Assembly (NCBI GenBank): GCA_910586735.1
Contig: CAJUJW010000004.1
Coordinates: 1 to 64,000, forward strand
DNA length: 64,000 nt
Origin: an uncultured Oscillibacter sp.
Lineage (GTDB): Bacteria; Bacillota; Clostridia; Oscillospirales; Oscillospiraceae
Reading direction: 5' to 3'
The notes beneath the pieces are model-generated. The model saw only the letters and a list, made by a program, of their open reading frames with translations. It did not search any database and was not told where the DNA came from. Shown piece by piece: positions 1 through 7,608 of this stretch (positions are counted from its first letter, which is position 1; every line of letters starts with the position of its first letter). Position numbers and translations under genes: made by a program.

Positions 1-664
1 GGGTCATGCCCTTGGGCAGGAAGAAGGGGAAGCCGGGGCCCTCGTCCCGGAGCATGAACAGGCCCAGCTCCTTGCCCAGCTTCCGGTGGTCCCGCTTCTT
101 GGCCTCCTCAATGCGCTTGAGGTAGGCGTCCAGCTCGTCCTTCTTGGGGAAGGCGATGCCGTAGATCCGCTGGAGGGTCTCCCGGTTGGAATCCCCCCGC
201 CAATAGGCGGCGTTGCAGGCGGTGAGCTTCAAGGCGTTTCCCTTTACACGCCCTGTGGAATCCAGGTGCGGGCCGGCGCAGAGGTCGGTAAACTCCCCCT
301 GCTTGTAAAAGCTGATGGCGGCGTCCTCGGGGAGGTCGTTGATGAGCTCCACCTTGTAGGGCTCGCCCTTTTCCTCCATGAACTTCACGGCCTCTTCCCT
401 GGGCAGCTCAAAGCGCTCCAACTTCAGCTTCTCCTTGCAGATCTTCCGCATCTCGCCCTCGATCTGCTCCATGATCTCCGGGGTGAAGGCGAAGGGGGAG
501 TCCATGTCGTAGTAGAATCCCTCGTCGATGGAGGGGCCGATGGCCAGCTTGACCTCGGGATACAGGCGCTTCACGGCCTGGGCCAGGATGTGGGAGCAGG
601 TGTGCCAGTAGGTTTTGCGGTACGCTTCGTTTTCAAAGGTATACAGATTGCTTTCTTCGGACAT
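1..664 (-). CDS. thrS: Threonine--tRNA ligase, N-terminal part (truncated by window edge)
   Basis: Charges tRNA-Thr with threonine in the cytoplasm. The visible 221 residues carry the editing (N2) domain with HTCSH at 21-25 and FTDLCAGPH further on, then the AAYWRGD segment that leads to the catalytic core; the core itself lies beyond the window edge. The ATG at 662-664 follows an AGGAGG ribosome site at about 671-680 and lies just downstream of a T-box terminator, so the start is well fixed. The protein therefore begins directly at the editing domain and lacks the N-terminal TGS domain found in many bacterial ThrRS. Regulation is by the T-box leader upstream. Identity is secure; the TGS-less form is seen directly. 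Confidence 0.95.
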   Translation of the reverse strand, partial: MSEESNLYTFENEAYRKTYWHTCSHILAQAVKRLYPEVKLAIGPSIDEGFYYDMDSPFAFTPEIMEQIEGEMRKICKEKLKLERFELPREEAVKFMEEKGEPYKVELINDLPEDAAISFYKQGEFTDLCAGPHLDSTGRVKGNALKLTACNAAYWRGDSNRETLQRIYGIAFPKKDELDAYLKRIEEAKKRDHRKLGKELGLFMLRDEGPGFPFFLPKGMT

Positions 665-745
665 GACGATTACCTCCTGTAGGGGCCGGCGGCCCGTTTT
701 TCATGCTTGTCTCCGGGACGGCGAAAACGCCGCCCCCGCAGGGGC

Positions 746-785
746 GAAAAAATCCCACCCCTGATGAAAGAATCAGGGGTGGGAT
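746..785 (-). terminator. T-box attenuator terminator
   Basis: A 14-bp perfect stem (752-765 with 772-785) with a 6-nt loop is followed on the minus strand by six T residues (746-751). It is the off-state terminator of the thrS T-box. Confidence 0.92.
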
Positions 786-990
786 ACAGACGTATTCCAC
801 GGTTCCACCCTGCTTGCGGCCCAAAGGCGGGCCGCCGCTCGTGTCCCCTGTAACGGGAGGGCCCGGTCCGGTCGTCCCGGACAGCTCGGGAGTGGTACAG
901 CCGCCGCAGCCCGCGGGGCGCTTTCAGCAAGCGCGCCCCTCTCTGGAGGGGGAAGCGGGCGGTTCTTCTCCGTCGTCGCCAATTTGACAG
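746..990 (-). ncRNA. T-box leader RNA (threonine-responsive) upstream of thrS
   Basis: On the minus strand the T-box core AGGGTGGAACCGTGG is present (797-811), followed by a terminator hairpin that competes with it. An AGAGAG-type stem I region lies near 940-950, and a Thr codon (ACC, followed by ACT) occurs in the expected specifier area near 890-900. Uncharged tRNA-Thr should stabilise the antiterminator and allow thrS transcription. Threonine specificity rests on the downstream gene plus the candidate codon. Confidence 0.93.
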
Positions 991-994
991 GGCT

Positions 995-1023
995 ACTATA
1001 TCACCCGGAGGGGGACTTGTCAA
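995..1023 (-). promoter_or_regulatory. Sigma-A promoter of the thrS T-box transcript
   Basis: Minus-strand TTGACA (1018-1023) and TATAGT (995-1000) are separated by exactly 17 bp, a near-consensus vegetative promoter placed just upstream of the T-box. Confidence 0.85.
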
Positions 1024-1076
1024 GAGGGGTCCGGGGCAAAACAAGGCGGGTATTAACAGCGCAGAAAGCCGCCGCC

Positions 1077-1108
1077 GCAAAAAGCCGGCCGGTCCCCCCG
1101 CCGGCTTT
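1077..1108 (-). terminator. Terminator of the small gene at 1108-1272
   Basis: An AAAGCCGG/CCGGCTTT stem around a G/C-rich interior, with a T-run on the minus strand, begins at the stop codon of the 54-residue gene and isolates it from the thrS promoter. Confidence 0.75.
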
Positions 1109-1272
1109 CAGCTCTCTTCTCCGCTCTCCCAATCCCAATCCATAAAGATGCTCTCCGCTTCCCTCTGGCCCTCCTCCAGCCGCCACCTCGCGGCTACGTT
1201 GTCTTCTTCATCCAGAAACCTCAGCGTTTCTGTGACGGCGTTAAAAAGCACCGTGTACATTTTCTCATACAT
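1108..1272 (-). CDS. Hypothetical acidic 54-residue protein
   Basis: Unrecognised small protein, starting MYEKMYTVLFNAVTETL and ending in an acidic tail rich in Asp, Glu and Trp (MDWDWESGEES). An ATG at 1270-1272 follows a good GGAGG ribosome site, and a hairpin terminator directly follows the stop codon, which together make it a likely real gene despite its length. It is transcribed divergently from the XRE regulator at 1412 across a 139-bp AT-rich gap, so it may be that regulator's target. The predicted fold is a short helical segment; no catalytic motif is visible. Function unknown. Confidence 0.65.
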   Translation of the reverse strand: MYEKMYTVLFNAVTETLRFLDEEDNVAARWRLEEGQREAESIFMDWDWESGEES

Positions 1273-1411
1273 GAAGGGTTTCCTCCGTTTTCGTTCTGTA
1301 AACCGTAATTCAACTATAAAGCCGAATTATTCATTTGTCAAGCAAGAAGTTTGTTGGTAATGCGTTTATTTATCCTTTTGTTTCCATATGCTAAGGTTAC
1401 GGAGGGATATC

Positions 1412-1738
1412 ATGGACCTGGATTATTCGGAAATCGGGCGAAGAATCGCCAAGCGGAGAAAACAGCTGAACTTGAAGCAATCCATTGTAGAGGAGCGGGC
1501 CGACATCGGCTATAAATATCTCTCCAGCATAGAGAGGGGCTTTTCCATCCCCTCCACAGAAGTCATCATGCGCCTGGCCAAGGCGCTGGACACCACGCCG
1601 GACGAGTTTCTGGTGGGCACGTCCCGCGTCCAGGACGAGGAGTGGAAAAACGTCGCGCAGTATCTTCAGACCATGAACCCCAAGCAGCTGGAGACGGCCA
1701 GGAGCTTCCTCCGGTGGCTCTCAGAGCAGGACATGTAA
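1412..1738 (+). CDS. XRE-family helix-turn-helix transcriptional regulator
   Basis: DNA-binding regulator of 108 residues. An HTH_3/XRE domain fills residues 5-62: KRRKQLNLKQSIVEERADIG, then the recognition segment YKYLSSIERGFSIPS and the hydrophobic LAKALDTTPDEFLVG. The C-terminal third is a short helical extension. I place the start at the ATG at 1412 because a GGAGG ribosome site sits 6 nt upstream; an in-frame ATG at 1388 lacks one. It is a single gene, divergent from a 54-residue protein and followed by a strong hairpin terminator. Its target is not shown by the sequence, though the adjacent divergent gene and its own promoter are the obvious candidates. Confidence 0.85.
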   Translation: MDLDYSEIGRRIAKRRKQLNLKQSIVEERADIGYKYLSSIERGFSIPSTEVIMRLAKALDTTPDEFLVGTSRVQDEEWKNVAQYLQTMNPKQLETARSFLRWLSEQDM

Positions 1739-1778
1739 AAGCGGCGGGAAAGGGATCAGCCCCTTCCCGCCGCTTTTT
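1739..1778. terminator. Bidirectional terminator between xre and spmB
   Basis: The GCGGCGGGAAGGG-type stem (1741-1753 with 1760-1773) has a T-run on the plus strand and an A-run start on the other, serving both convergent genes. Confidence 0.8.
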
Positions 1779-1784
1779 CCTTTC

Positions 1785-2309
1785 TCAGCCCCCGCCAAAA
1801 AACAGCCGCACCGCCAGGGCCGACGCGGCGAAGCCCGTCAGGTCCGCCGCCAGGGCGGCGGGAATCGTGTGCCGGGTCTTGGTAATCCCGGCGGAACCGA
1901 AGTAGACGGCGATGGTGTAAAAGGTGGTCTCCGTGCTGCCCAGCATCACCGCCGCCACCCGGCCCACGTAGCTGTCCGGCCCGTGGGCGGCCATCAGGTC
2001 GCTGGCCACCGCCAGGGCCCCGTTCCCCGACACGGGCCGGACCAGCATCAGCGGCGCGGTCTCCGGCGGGATGCCCAAGAGCTCGAGCACCGGGGCGAAG
2101 AGCCCGGACAGCCACTCCATGGCCCCGGATGCCCGGAACATGCTCACCGCCGTCAGCAGTCCCACCAGGGCCGGGATGATGCGCAGGAGCACGGACAGCC
2201 CCTCCTCCGCCCCGTGGGTCAGGGCGGCATAGACGTTCACCCGCTTCCCCAGACCATACGCCGCCACCCCCGCCAGCAGTACGGGAATCACCAGAGAGCC
2301 GAGGTTCAT
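1785..2309 (-). CDS. spmB: Spore maturation protein B (nucleoside-recognition/Gate domain)
   Basis: Integral membrane protein of 174 residues with about five hydrophobic segments and the Gate-family signature region (SGNGALAVASDLMAAHGPDS, then STETTFYTIAVYFG). In Bacillus, SpmA and SpmB are needed for spore core dehydration. The start at 2307-2309 overlaps the spmA stop as ATGA, so the two genes are translationally coupled. It ends at a bidirectional terminator. The pair marks the organism as a spore former. Size and motif order match the family, and no anomalies are seen. Confidence 0.93.
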   Translation of the reverse strand: MNLGSLVIPVLLAGVAAYGLGKRVNVYAALTHGAEEGLSVLLRIIPALVGLLTAVSMFRASGAMEWLSGLFAPVLELLGIPPETAPLMLVRPVSGNGALAVASDLMAAHGPDSYVGRVAAVMLGSTETTFYTIAVYFGSAGITKTRHTIPAALAADLTGFAASALAVRLFFGGG

Positions 2310-2887
2310 CGCCGCCCCCTCCCCTGGGAGAGGAGCCAGGCCGCCGTCAGCCCCGCCGCCACCGAGAGAACCGACGCCAGCCACACCGCCGGGAGGATGT
2401 CGAAGGGGGTCCCGCACCCCGCCGCCACCCGGACCGAGGCGATGGTGGCCGGGATCAGCTGGATAGACGCGGTGTTCAGCACCACCAGCAGGCACAGCTC
2501 GTCGCTGGCCGTGCCCTCGCAGCCCCTGGCCATCCGCCGGGCGGCCCGGATGCCCAAGGGCGTGGCCGCGTTGCCCAGGCCCAGGAGGTTGGCCGACACG
2601 TTGGCGGACACCTCCGCCAGAGTCTCCGGGTCCCGGCTGGCCTCCGGCAGCAGCCGCCGCAGCAGGGGCCGGAACAGCCGCGCCAGCCCCGCCGACAATC
2701 CGCAGGCGTTCATAATCTCCATGACGCCGCTCCAGAGGCAGAGGACTCCCGCCATGGAGAAGCTCAGCTCAATGGCGGACCGGGCCCCCTCCAGGGCCGC
2801 TGCGGACACCGCGTCCAGGTTCCCGGAGAGGAGCCCGAAGATCAAGGACAGCGTCACCATTCCCGTCCAAACCCACGTCATTTCCAT
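2306..2887 (-). CDS. spmA: Spore maturation protein A
   Basis: Membrane protein of 193 residues, first gene of the spmAB pair acting in spore core dehydration in the mother cell or forespore membrane. It shows the nucleoside-recognition domain with the conserved stretch VSANLLGLGNAATPLGIRAA (about residues 95-114) and several transmembrane helices. The start MEMTW is preceded by GGGAGG, about 6 nt upstream; an alternative ATG lies two codons downstream. It is divergent from abrB across a 148-bp AT-rich gap that must hold both promoters. Identity is firm from motif and partner. Confidence 0.93.
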   Translation of the reverse strand: MEMTWVWTGMVTLSLIFGLLSGNLDAVSAAALEGARSAIELSFSMAGVLCLWSGVMEIMNACGLSAGLARLFRPLLRRLLPEASRDPETLAEVSANVSANLLGLGNAATPLGIRAARRMARGCEGTASDELCLLVVLNTASIQLIPATIASVRVAAGCGTPFDILPAVWLASVLSVAAGLTAAWLLSQGRGRR

Positions 2888-2956
2888 ATTATTCCTCCCT
2901 TTCAGACTTTTTTCGAGAAAAATGTGAATAACTTCTTAAATTTTCCTAGGAAAGAA

Positions 2957-2984
2957 TTGACAAACTCCGACCCTATGTGATAAG
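2957..2984 (+). promoter_or_regulatory. Probable promoter of abrB
   Basis: TTGACA at 2957-2962 and a TGTGATAAG extended -10-like element at about 2976-2984 precede abrB by some 50 nt. The -35 is consensus; the -10 is weak. Confidence 0.55.
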
Positions 2985-3035
2985 GTTACACCACCTGTTG
3001 GAAGAAACCGCGGACATCGGGAAAGGAGGAGAGCT

Positions 3036-3287
3036 ATGAAATCGACTGGCATCGTCAGAAAGGTGGATGAGTTGGGCAGGATCGTGCTTCCCATCGAGAT
3101 GCGGCGCACCCTGGACATTGCTGAACGCGACGCATTGGAAATCTATGTGGAAGGCTCGTCCGTTATACTTAAGAAGTATAAACCCAGCTGCATTTTCTGC
3201 GACACCACCAAGGACATTGCACTCTTCAAAGGCAAGAGTGTGTGTCCAAAGTGCATGAGAGAACTGTCCCGCATGAACGCCTCTTAA
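3036..3287 (+). CDS. abrB: AbrB-family transition-state regulator with C-terminal four-cysteine motif
   Basis: DNA-binding transition-state/sporulation regulator of 83 residues. Residues 1-50 are a near-canonical AbrB swapped-hairpin domain (MKSTGIVRKVDELGRIVLP, then RRTLDIAERDALEIYVEG). In place of the usual AbrB C-terminal multimerisation region there is a possible zinc site, Cys52-x2-Cys55-x14-Cys70-x2-Cys73. A strong AAAGGAGGAG ribosome site precedes the ATG. It is divergent from spmAB, which may be one of its targets (inference). A structured RNA segment and a terminator follow. The AbrB assignment is firm; the metal-binding idea is inference from the cysteines. Confidence 0.9.
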   Translation: MKSTGIVRKVDELGRIVLPIEMRRTLDIAERDALEIYVEGSSVILKKYKPSCIFCDTTKDIALFKGKSVCPKCMRELSRMNAS

Positions 3288-3312
3288 GGCCGTCCCATCA
3301 TTGAAGCGGAAA

Positions 3313-3435
3313 GCTGGAGTAAGCGCCCCAGCGCCCTCTATCGGGCATGCGCCGGTGGAGGCAGCCAAGCCTAACGCATGAAAAGCAACAGGGACTTGCT
3401 CCCCGCCGTGGTGGAAGACGGCGGGGGGGAGTCCC
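3313..3435 (+). ncRNA. Unassigned structured RNA region downstream of abrB
   Basis: Four stems occur in series: GCTGG/CCAGC (3313-3317 with 3328-3332); GCCC/GGGC (3333-3336 with 3343-3346); CATGCG/CGCATG (3346-3351 with 3375-3380) enclosing AGGC/GCCT; and GGGACT/AGTCCC (3391-3396 with 3430-3435) enclosing CCCCGCCG/CGGCGGGG (3401-3408 with 3419-3426). A terminator follows. I could not match it to a riboswitch or housekeeping RNA that I know. It could be the abrB 3' UTR or an independent small RNA; strand is assigned on position only. Confidence 0.4.
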
Positions 3436-3456
3436 AGTAAATTTATGCATAAGCAT

Positions 3457-3488
3457 AAAAAGACGCGGAAGCTGTTCCGCGTCTTTTT
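3457..3488. terminator. Bidirectional terminator between the abrB/RNA unit and the his operon
   Basis: The AAAAAGACGCGGAA/TTCCGCGTCTTTTT stem has a 4-nt loop and runs of A and T on its two sides, so it terminates both the rightward abrB unit and the leftward his operon. Confidence 0.9.
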
Positions 3489-3493
3489 CATGT

Positions 3494-4318
3494 TCAGATA
3501 TCCAGGGGGCGCTCCTCCCGGCCCCGGCGGGTCAGCAGTGTGGAACGGTCAAAGCCCGCCGCCTGGGCCAGGGCCGCCGCCTGGGCATAGCCGTACACCA
3601 CGGCGGCGGCGCTGTGGGCGTCGGCGGTGAGAATGATCCGCCCCCCCATGTCCCGCCACTCCCGCAGCAGGAACAGCGCCGGATAGGGGACGCTCCGGTA
3701 TCCCCGGGACATGGCCCCAGTGTTGATCTCCAGCAGAGTCTCCTTCGGGCCGGCGGCGTGGAGGGCCTCCAGAGCGGCGGCCCGGTAGCCGGGGCCGGCC
3801 TCGTCGAAGAAACTGCCGTCCTCATTGAACTTCGTGATGAGGTCAATGTGCCCCAGGATGTCGGGCTTCCGGGCGGCCATCTGCCGGACCTCCTCGTAAT
3901 ACCGCGCCGCCATCTCCCCGGAATCCCCGTGAAACGCCTCCCGGAGGCAGCGGCCCAGGGTCTCCGCGTCCCAGTCCACGGTGCAGTCCACTCCGTCGGG
4001 GCCCCGGAGGCGGTGGACGCTGCCGATCCAGTAGTCGAAGCCCTCCGCCGTCACGTCGGCCCGGTTGTCCAGCTCGATGCCCAGTAGCACGTCCATGCGC
4101 CCGGCGTACTCCTCCCGGAGTCGGAGGACCTCCGCCCGGTAGGCCGTCATGTCCGCCGGGAGGACGCCGCCCTCGTCCTCGGGAATGGGGGTGTGGCTGT
4201 GGCCCGAGGCCCCGAAGGACACGGCCCCGGCCTCATAGGCCGCCCGGGCCATCTCCGCCAGGGTGTTTTTCCCGTCGCACATGGTGGAATGGGTGTGCAC
4301 AGAGCAGAAGTTTTTCAT
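3494..4318 (-). CDS. hisK: Histidinol-phosphatase, PHP family
   Basis: Hydrolyses L-histidinol phosphate to histidinol, the penultimate block of histidine synthesis. The 274-residue PHP-fold protein shows the metal ligands HTHSTMCDG (His8, His10, Asp15), a later GHIDLI motif and the DAHS motif near the C-terminus. It is the last gene of the leftward his operon; its ATG overlaps the hisIE stop as ATGA. A bidirectional terminator follows immediately. It replaces the HAD-type phosphatase used by enterobacteria. Also called hisJ in Bacillus nomenclature. Family and context agree. Confidence 0.92.
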   Translation of the reverse strand: MKNFCSVHTHSTMCDGKNTLAEMARAAYEAGAVSFGASGHSHTPIPEDEGGVLPADMTAYRAEVLRLREEYAGRMDVLLGIELDNRADVTAEGFDYWIGSVHRLRGPDGVDCTVDWDAETLGRCLREAFHGDSGEMAARYYEEVRQMAARKPDILGHIDLITKFNEDGSFFDEAGPGYRAAALEALHAAGPKETLLEINTGAMSRGYRSVPYPALFLLREWRDMGGRIILTADAHSAAAVVYGYAQAAALAQAAGFDRSTLLTRRGREERPLDI

Positions 4319-4950
4319 TGCATCCGCTCCTGCTTCACCTTGTGGTCCACCACGTGGCGCTTCTCCAGCTCACGGGTGATATCCTCCACGGTAATGCCCA
4401 TTTGGACCATCAGCACCATGACGTGGTAGCACAGGTCGGCGATCTCATAGACCGTCTCCTCCCTGTCCTCCTTCCGTCCGGCGATGATGACCTCGGTACA
4501 CTCCTCCCCCACCTTCTTGAGGATTTTGTCCAGGCCCTTGTCGAACAGGTAGGTGGTGTAGCTGCCCTCCTTGGGGCTGGTCTTCCGCCCGGCGATGAGC
4601 TGGTACAGCCCTTCGTAGCTGAACTTTTTCAGCTCGTCGGAGAGATAAAGCTGGTTGAAAAAGCAGCTCTCCGCCCCGGTGTGGCAGGCGGGCCCGTCCT
4701 TGACCACCTCTACCACCAGGGCGTCCTTGTCGCAGTCGGCGGTGATGGACACCACGTGCTGGCGGTTCCCGCTGGTCTCCCCCTTCCGCCAGAGCTCCCG
4801 GCGGCTGCGGCTCCAAAAGCAGGTCATCCGCTCGTCAATGGTAATGGCCAGGCTCTCCGCGTTCATGTAGGCCAGGGTCAGGACCTCCTTGGTGTAGTGG
4901 TCCTGGACAATGGCGGGAATCAGGCCCCGCTCGTCAAATTTCAACTCCAT
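4315..4950 (-). CDS. hisIE: Bifunctional phosphoribosyl-AMP cyclohydrolase / phosphoribosyl-ATP pyrophosphatase
   Basis: Carries out steps 2 and 3 of histidine synthesis. The HisI domain (residues 1-110) has the metal-binding ADCDKDA around Cys73 and further cysteines at 89 and 96. The HisE domain (about 115-205) has [15 protein letters not shown] and [14 protein letters not shown] choose the ATG at 4948-4950 ([10 protein letters not shown]), with AAAGGAG upstream, over an in-frame upstream ATG that would overlap kptA by 8 nt and lacks a site. The gene sits between kptA and hisK, and its end overlaps the hisK start. Confidence 0.93.
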   Translation of the reverse strand: MELKFDERGLIPAIVQDHYTKEVLTLAYMNAESLAITIDERMTCFWSRSRRELWRKGETSGNRQHVVSITADCDKDALVVEVVKDGPACHTGAESCFFNQLYLSDELKKFSYEGLYQLIAGRKTSPKEGSYTTYLFDKGLDKILKKVGEECTEVIIAGRKEDREETVYEIADLCYHVMVLMVQMGITVEDITRELEKRHVVDHKVKQERMQ

Positions 4951-4972
4951 GGGTGCGCTCCTTTTCTCGTGA

Positions 4973-5497
4973 TCAGTCAAATTTCAGATATTGAGGCGGG
5001 ACCTCCTCCGTCAGCCACACGCCGTTTTCAGAGAGGAAAAAGGCGCGGCCGTCCCGAGCCATCCGCCCCGCCGCCACCTGGAGCACCACCGGCTTCCCCC
5101 GGCGGCTTCCCACCTTCACGGCGGTCTCCGCGTCCGGGGAGAGGTGAACGTACTGGCGGCTCCGCCGCTGGAGGCCCTCCCTCCGAATCGGATCCAGGAA
5201 GCGCTCCACGGTGCCGTGGAACAGCACCTCCGGCGGCTGCCGCTGTTCCAGCTCCAGGTCCACCGGGATGCTGTGGCCCTGGTTGGCCCGTATGCGGGTT
5301 TTATCTCCGCTGAAGCTGTAGCGCCTTTTCTCGTCGGCGTCCACGATATGCTCCAGCTCCTCCATGGTGAGGTTCATCCCCGCCAGAATATCGGGCACCG
5401 GCGCCCAGCCGTGCTCGTCCAGGCTGACGCCGATTTTCTCCGGGTGGTGCCGCAGAACCAGGCTGAGGAACTTGCTGGTTTTGGTCATGTCTTTCAT
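4973..5497 (-). CDS. kptA: RNA 2'-phosphotransferase (Tpt1/KptA family)
   Basis: Tpt1/KptA enzymes transfer an internal RNA 2'-phosphate to NAD+, giving ADP-ribose 1'',2''-cyclic phosphate; the bacterial substrate is not established. The 174 residues cover the whole family: [17 protein letters not shown] (15-31), [10 protein letters not shown] with Arg70, HGT at 94-96, YVHLS at 116-120, and ENGVWLTE near the end. All conserved catalytic Arg/His positions that I know are present. It sits in the his operon between hisF (17-nt gap) and hisIE (22-nt gap), so it is very likely cotranscribed. That placement is unexpected, since no link between this chemistry and histidine synthesis is known to me. 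Confidence 0.92.
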   Translation of the reverse strand: MKDMTKTSKFLSLVLRHHPEKIGVSLDEHGWAPVPDILAGMNLTMEELEHIVDADEKRRYSFSGDKTRIRANQGHSIPVDLELEQRQPPEVLFHGTVERFLDPIRREGLQRRSRQYVHLSPDAETAVKVGSRRGKPVVLQVAAGRMARDGRAFFLSENGVWLTEEVPPQYLKFD

Positions 5498-5514
5498 ACG
5501 CCGCCGGACCCTTT

Positions 5515-6270
5515 CTACAGCCGCATCTCCACGCCCCTGCCCCGGAGAAAGCGCTTCAGCTCCTTGATGTCCACCTGCTTCGTGTGGAAGATGGAGGCGG
5601 CAAGCCCCGCGTCCACGCCTGGGTGGGTGAAGAGCTGGGCGAAGTGCTCCATATTCCCCGCGCCGCCGCTGGCGATGATGGGCACCTTCACCCGCGCCGC
5701 CAGCTGGTCCAGCATCTCCAGGTCAAAGCCGCCCTTCACCCCGTCGGTGTCGATGGAGTTCAGCACGATTTCTCCCGCGCCGTCTCCCACGCCCCGGACG
5801 GCCCACTCCATGGCGTCAATCCCCGTGTCCTCCCGGCCCCCCTTGGCGAAGAGGCGGAATTTCCCGTCCACCCGCTTCACGTCCATGCTCAGTACCACGC
5901 ACTGGTCCCCGTAGCGCTTGGCCGCCGCTGAGATGACGGAGGGGTCCGCGATGGCCCCGGAGTTGACGCTGACCTTGTCCGCGCCGCATTTCAGCACCCG
6001 GTCGAAGTCCTCCAGGCCCCGGATGCCGCCCCCCACCGTCAGGGGGATGAAAATCTCCGAGGCCACCCGGCGGAGAATGTCCGTGAACAGGCCCCGGCCC
6101 TCGGCGGAGGCGGTGATGTCATAGAACACCAGCTCGTCCGCCCCGGACTCGTTGTAGAGCCTCGCCATGTCCACCGGGTCCGCCATGTCCCGGAGGCCCT
6201 CAAAATTCGTGCCCTTCACCACCCGGCCGTCCCGCACGTCCAGGCAGGGGATGATCCGCTTGGCTAGCAT
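5515..6270 (-). CDS. hisF: Imidazole glycerol phosphate synthase, cyclase subunit
   Basis: The (beta/alpha)8 barrel subunit that uses ammonia from HisH to close the imidazole ring, releasing IGP and AICAR. The 251 residues start MLAKRIIPCLDVRDGRVVKG with the catalytic Asp11 region; later come VNSGA, LNSIDTDGVK with the second catalytic Asp, and ASGGAGNMEHF phosphate binding. Its first codons overlap the 3' end of hisA by 7 nt, so translation is likely coupled. Normal family length. Confidence 0.96.
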   Translation of the reverse strand: MLAKRIIPCLDVRDGRVVKGTNFEGLRDMADPVDMARLYNESGADELVFYDITASAEGRGLFTDILRRVASEIFIPLTVGGGIRGLEDFDRVLKCGADKVSVNSGAIADPSVISAAAKRYGDQCVVLSMDVKRVDGKFRLFAKGGREDTGIDAMEWAVRGVGDGAGEIVLNSIDTDGVKGGFDLEMLDQLAARVKVPIIASGGAGNMEHFAQLFTHPGVDAGLAASIFHTKQVDIKELKRFLRGRGVEMRL

Positions 6271-6983
6271 GTCCCCACCTCCCGGATGACGGTCTCCAGG
6301 TCCAGCCGCCCGGTGTACAGGGCCTTGCCCAGTATGGCGGCCCGGACGCCGATTTGCTCCAGCCGCCGCAGCTCCTCCAGAGAGCTGACGCCGCCGGAGG
6401 CGGTGATGTCCAGGCCCTCGATTTGGACCAGCTCCTCGTAGAGCTCCAGGTTGGTCCCCCGGCCCGCGCCGTCCCGGCTGATGTCGGTGTAGATGACCGT
6501 CCGCACCCCCGCGTCCCGGAGGCGGCGGCAGAAGTCCACCCCCCGCTCCTTGGACAGCTCCTTCCAGCCGTTGACGGCCACGTACCCGTCCCTGGCGTCC
6601 ACGCCCACGGCGATTTGGTCCCCGTAGGCTTGGACCATGCGGGCGGTAAAGCCAAAGTCCTTTACGGCAACCGTGCCCAGGATGCAGCGGCTCACCCCCA
6701 GGTCCAGGTACTGGCGGATGCGCTCCTCGGTGCGGACGCCGCCGCCCACCTCTATATAGAGGCCGCCCTGTTTCGCGATGGCGGCGATGCTGTCAAAGTT
6801 GGCCATGGTGCCGTCCCTGGCCCCGTCCAGGTCCACCACGTGGAGATACCGGGCCCCGGCCTCCAGGAAGGCCCTGGTCTGGGCGGCGGGGTCCGCGCCG
6901 TAGACGGTCTCCTGGTCATAGTCCCCCTGGTAGAGACGGACCACCTGGCCGCCCCGCAGGTCGATGGCGGGAAAAATCTGCAT
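6264..6983 (-). CDS. hisA: ProFAR isomerase (phosphoribosylformimino-AICAR-phosphate isomerase)
   Basis: Isomerises ProFAR to PRFAR in histidine synthesis. The 239-residue TIM barrel starts MQIFPAIDLRGGQVVRLYQG with the catalytic Asp8, has IEVGGGVRTEERIRQYLDLG, then VDARDG and YTDISRDGAGRGTN with the second acid. I use the ATG at 6981-6983, which has an AAAGGAG site upstream; the open frame extends further but only as a shadow over hisH. It overlaps hisF by 7 nt downstream and is separated from hisH by 13 nt. Confidence 0.95.
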   Translation of the reverse strand: MQIFPAIDLRGGQVVRLYQGDYDQETVYGADPAAQTRAFLEAGARYLHVVDLDGARDGTMANFDSIAAIAKQGGLYIEVGGGVRTEERIRQYLDLGVSRCILGTVAVKDFGFTARMVQAYGDQIAVGVDARDGYVAVNGWKELSKERGVDFCRRLRDAGVRTVIYTDISRDGAGRGTNLELYEELVQIEGLDITASGGVSSLEELRRLEQIGVRAAILGKALYTGRLDLETVIREVGTC

Positions 6984-6996
6984 GCTGTCGCTCCTT

Positions 6997-7608
6997 TCAC
7001 AATTCCGCGAAGGCCCGCAGAAGCCGCAGGCCCGCGTCCCCGGACTTCTCCGGGTGGAACTGGGCCCCCCAGACGTTCCCCCGGCGGACCGCGCCGGTGA
7101 CGGCCACGTCTCCATACCCGGAGGTCCCCAGGGTGCTCTCTTCGCAGTTCCGGGCGTAGTAGCTGTGGACGTAGTAGACGTACTCGCCGTCCTGGAAGTA
7201 CCGGAACAGGGGGTCGTCCCTGACGACCTCCAGGCTGTTCCAGCCCATGTGGGGGATTTTCAGCGTCTTGTCCGTCAGGTCCTCTCCCAAATAGGCCACC
7301 TCGCCGGGAATCAGCCCCAGGCCGGGGTGCTCTCCGTACTCGAAACTCCGGTCAAACAACAGCTGCATCCCCAGGCAAATGCCAAGCAGGGGCTTCCGCC
7401 CCGCCTCCTCCAGCAGGACGGGAACCAGGCCGGTCTCGTCCAGCTTGGCCCTGGCGTCTCCGAAGGCCCCCACGCCGGGGAGGATGATCCGGTCTGCCGC
7501 CCGGAGGCGGGCCGCGTCGCCGGTGACCTCCGTCTCCAGCCCCAGGGAGCGGAGGCTGGAGGTCAGGGAGAACAGGTTCCCCACGCCGTAGTCCACGATG
7601 GCCAGCAT
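6997..7608 (-). CDS. hisH: Imidazole glycerol phosphate synthase, glutaminase subunit
   Basis: Class I glutamine amidotransferase that supplies ammonia to HisF. The 203 residues begin MLAIVDYGVGNL, contain the nucleophile motif LLGICLGMQLLF, and end with the His/Glu pair in QFHPEKSGD. The hisB stop and the hisH ATG overlap as TGATG at 7606-7610; a GTG one codon upstream is an alternative start. Its position beside hisA and hisF matches the standard hisBHAF order. Identity is secure. Confidence 0.95.
   Translation of the reverse strand: MLAIVDYGVGNLFSLTSSLRSLGLETEVTGDAARLRAADRIILPGVGAFGDARAKLDETGLVPVLLEEAGRKPLLGICLGMQLLFDRSFEYGEHPGLGLIPGEVAYLGEDLTDKTLKIPHMGWNSLEVVRDDPLFRYFQDGEYVYYVHSYYARNCEESTLGTSGYGDVAVTGAVRRGNVWGAQFHPEKSGDAGLRLLRAFAEL

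Noticed and set aside
3290-3450. Cyclic-di-GMP riboswitch, 6S RNA or RNase P RNA as identity of the structured region after abrB
   Set aside because: None of their conserved core sequences is present when read on either strand; only the stem pattern is seen.
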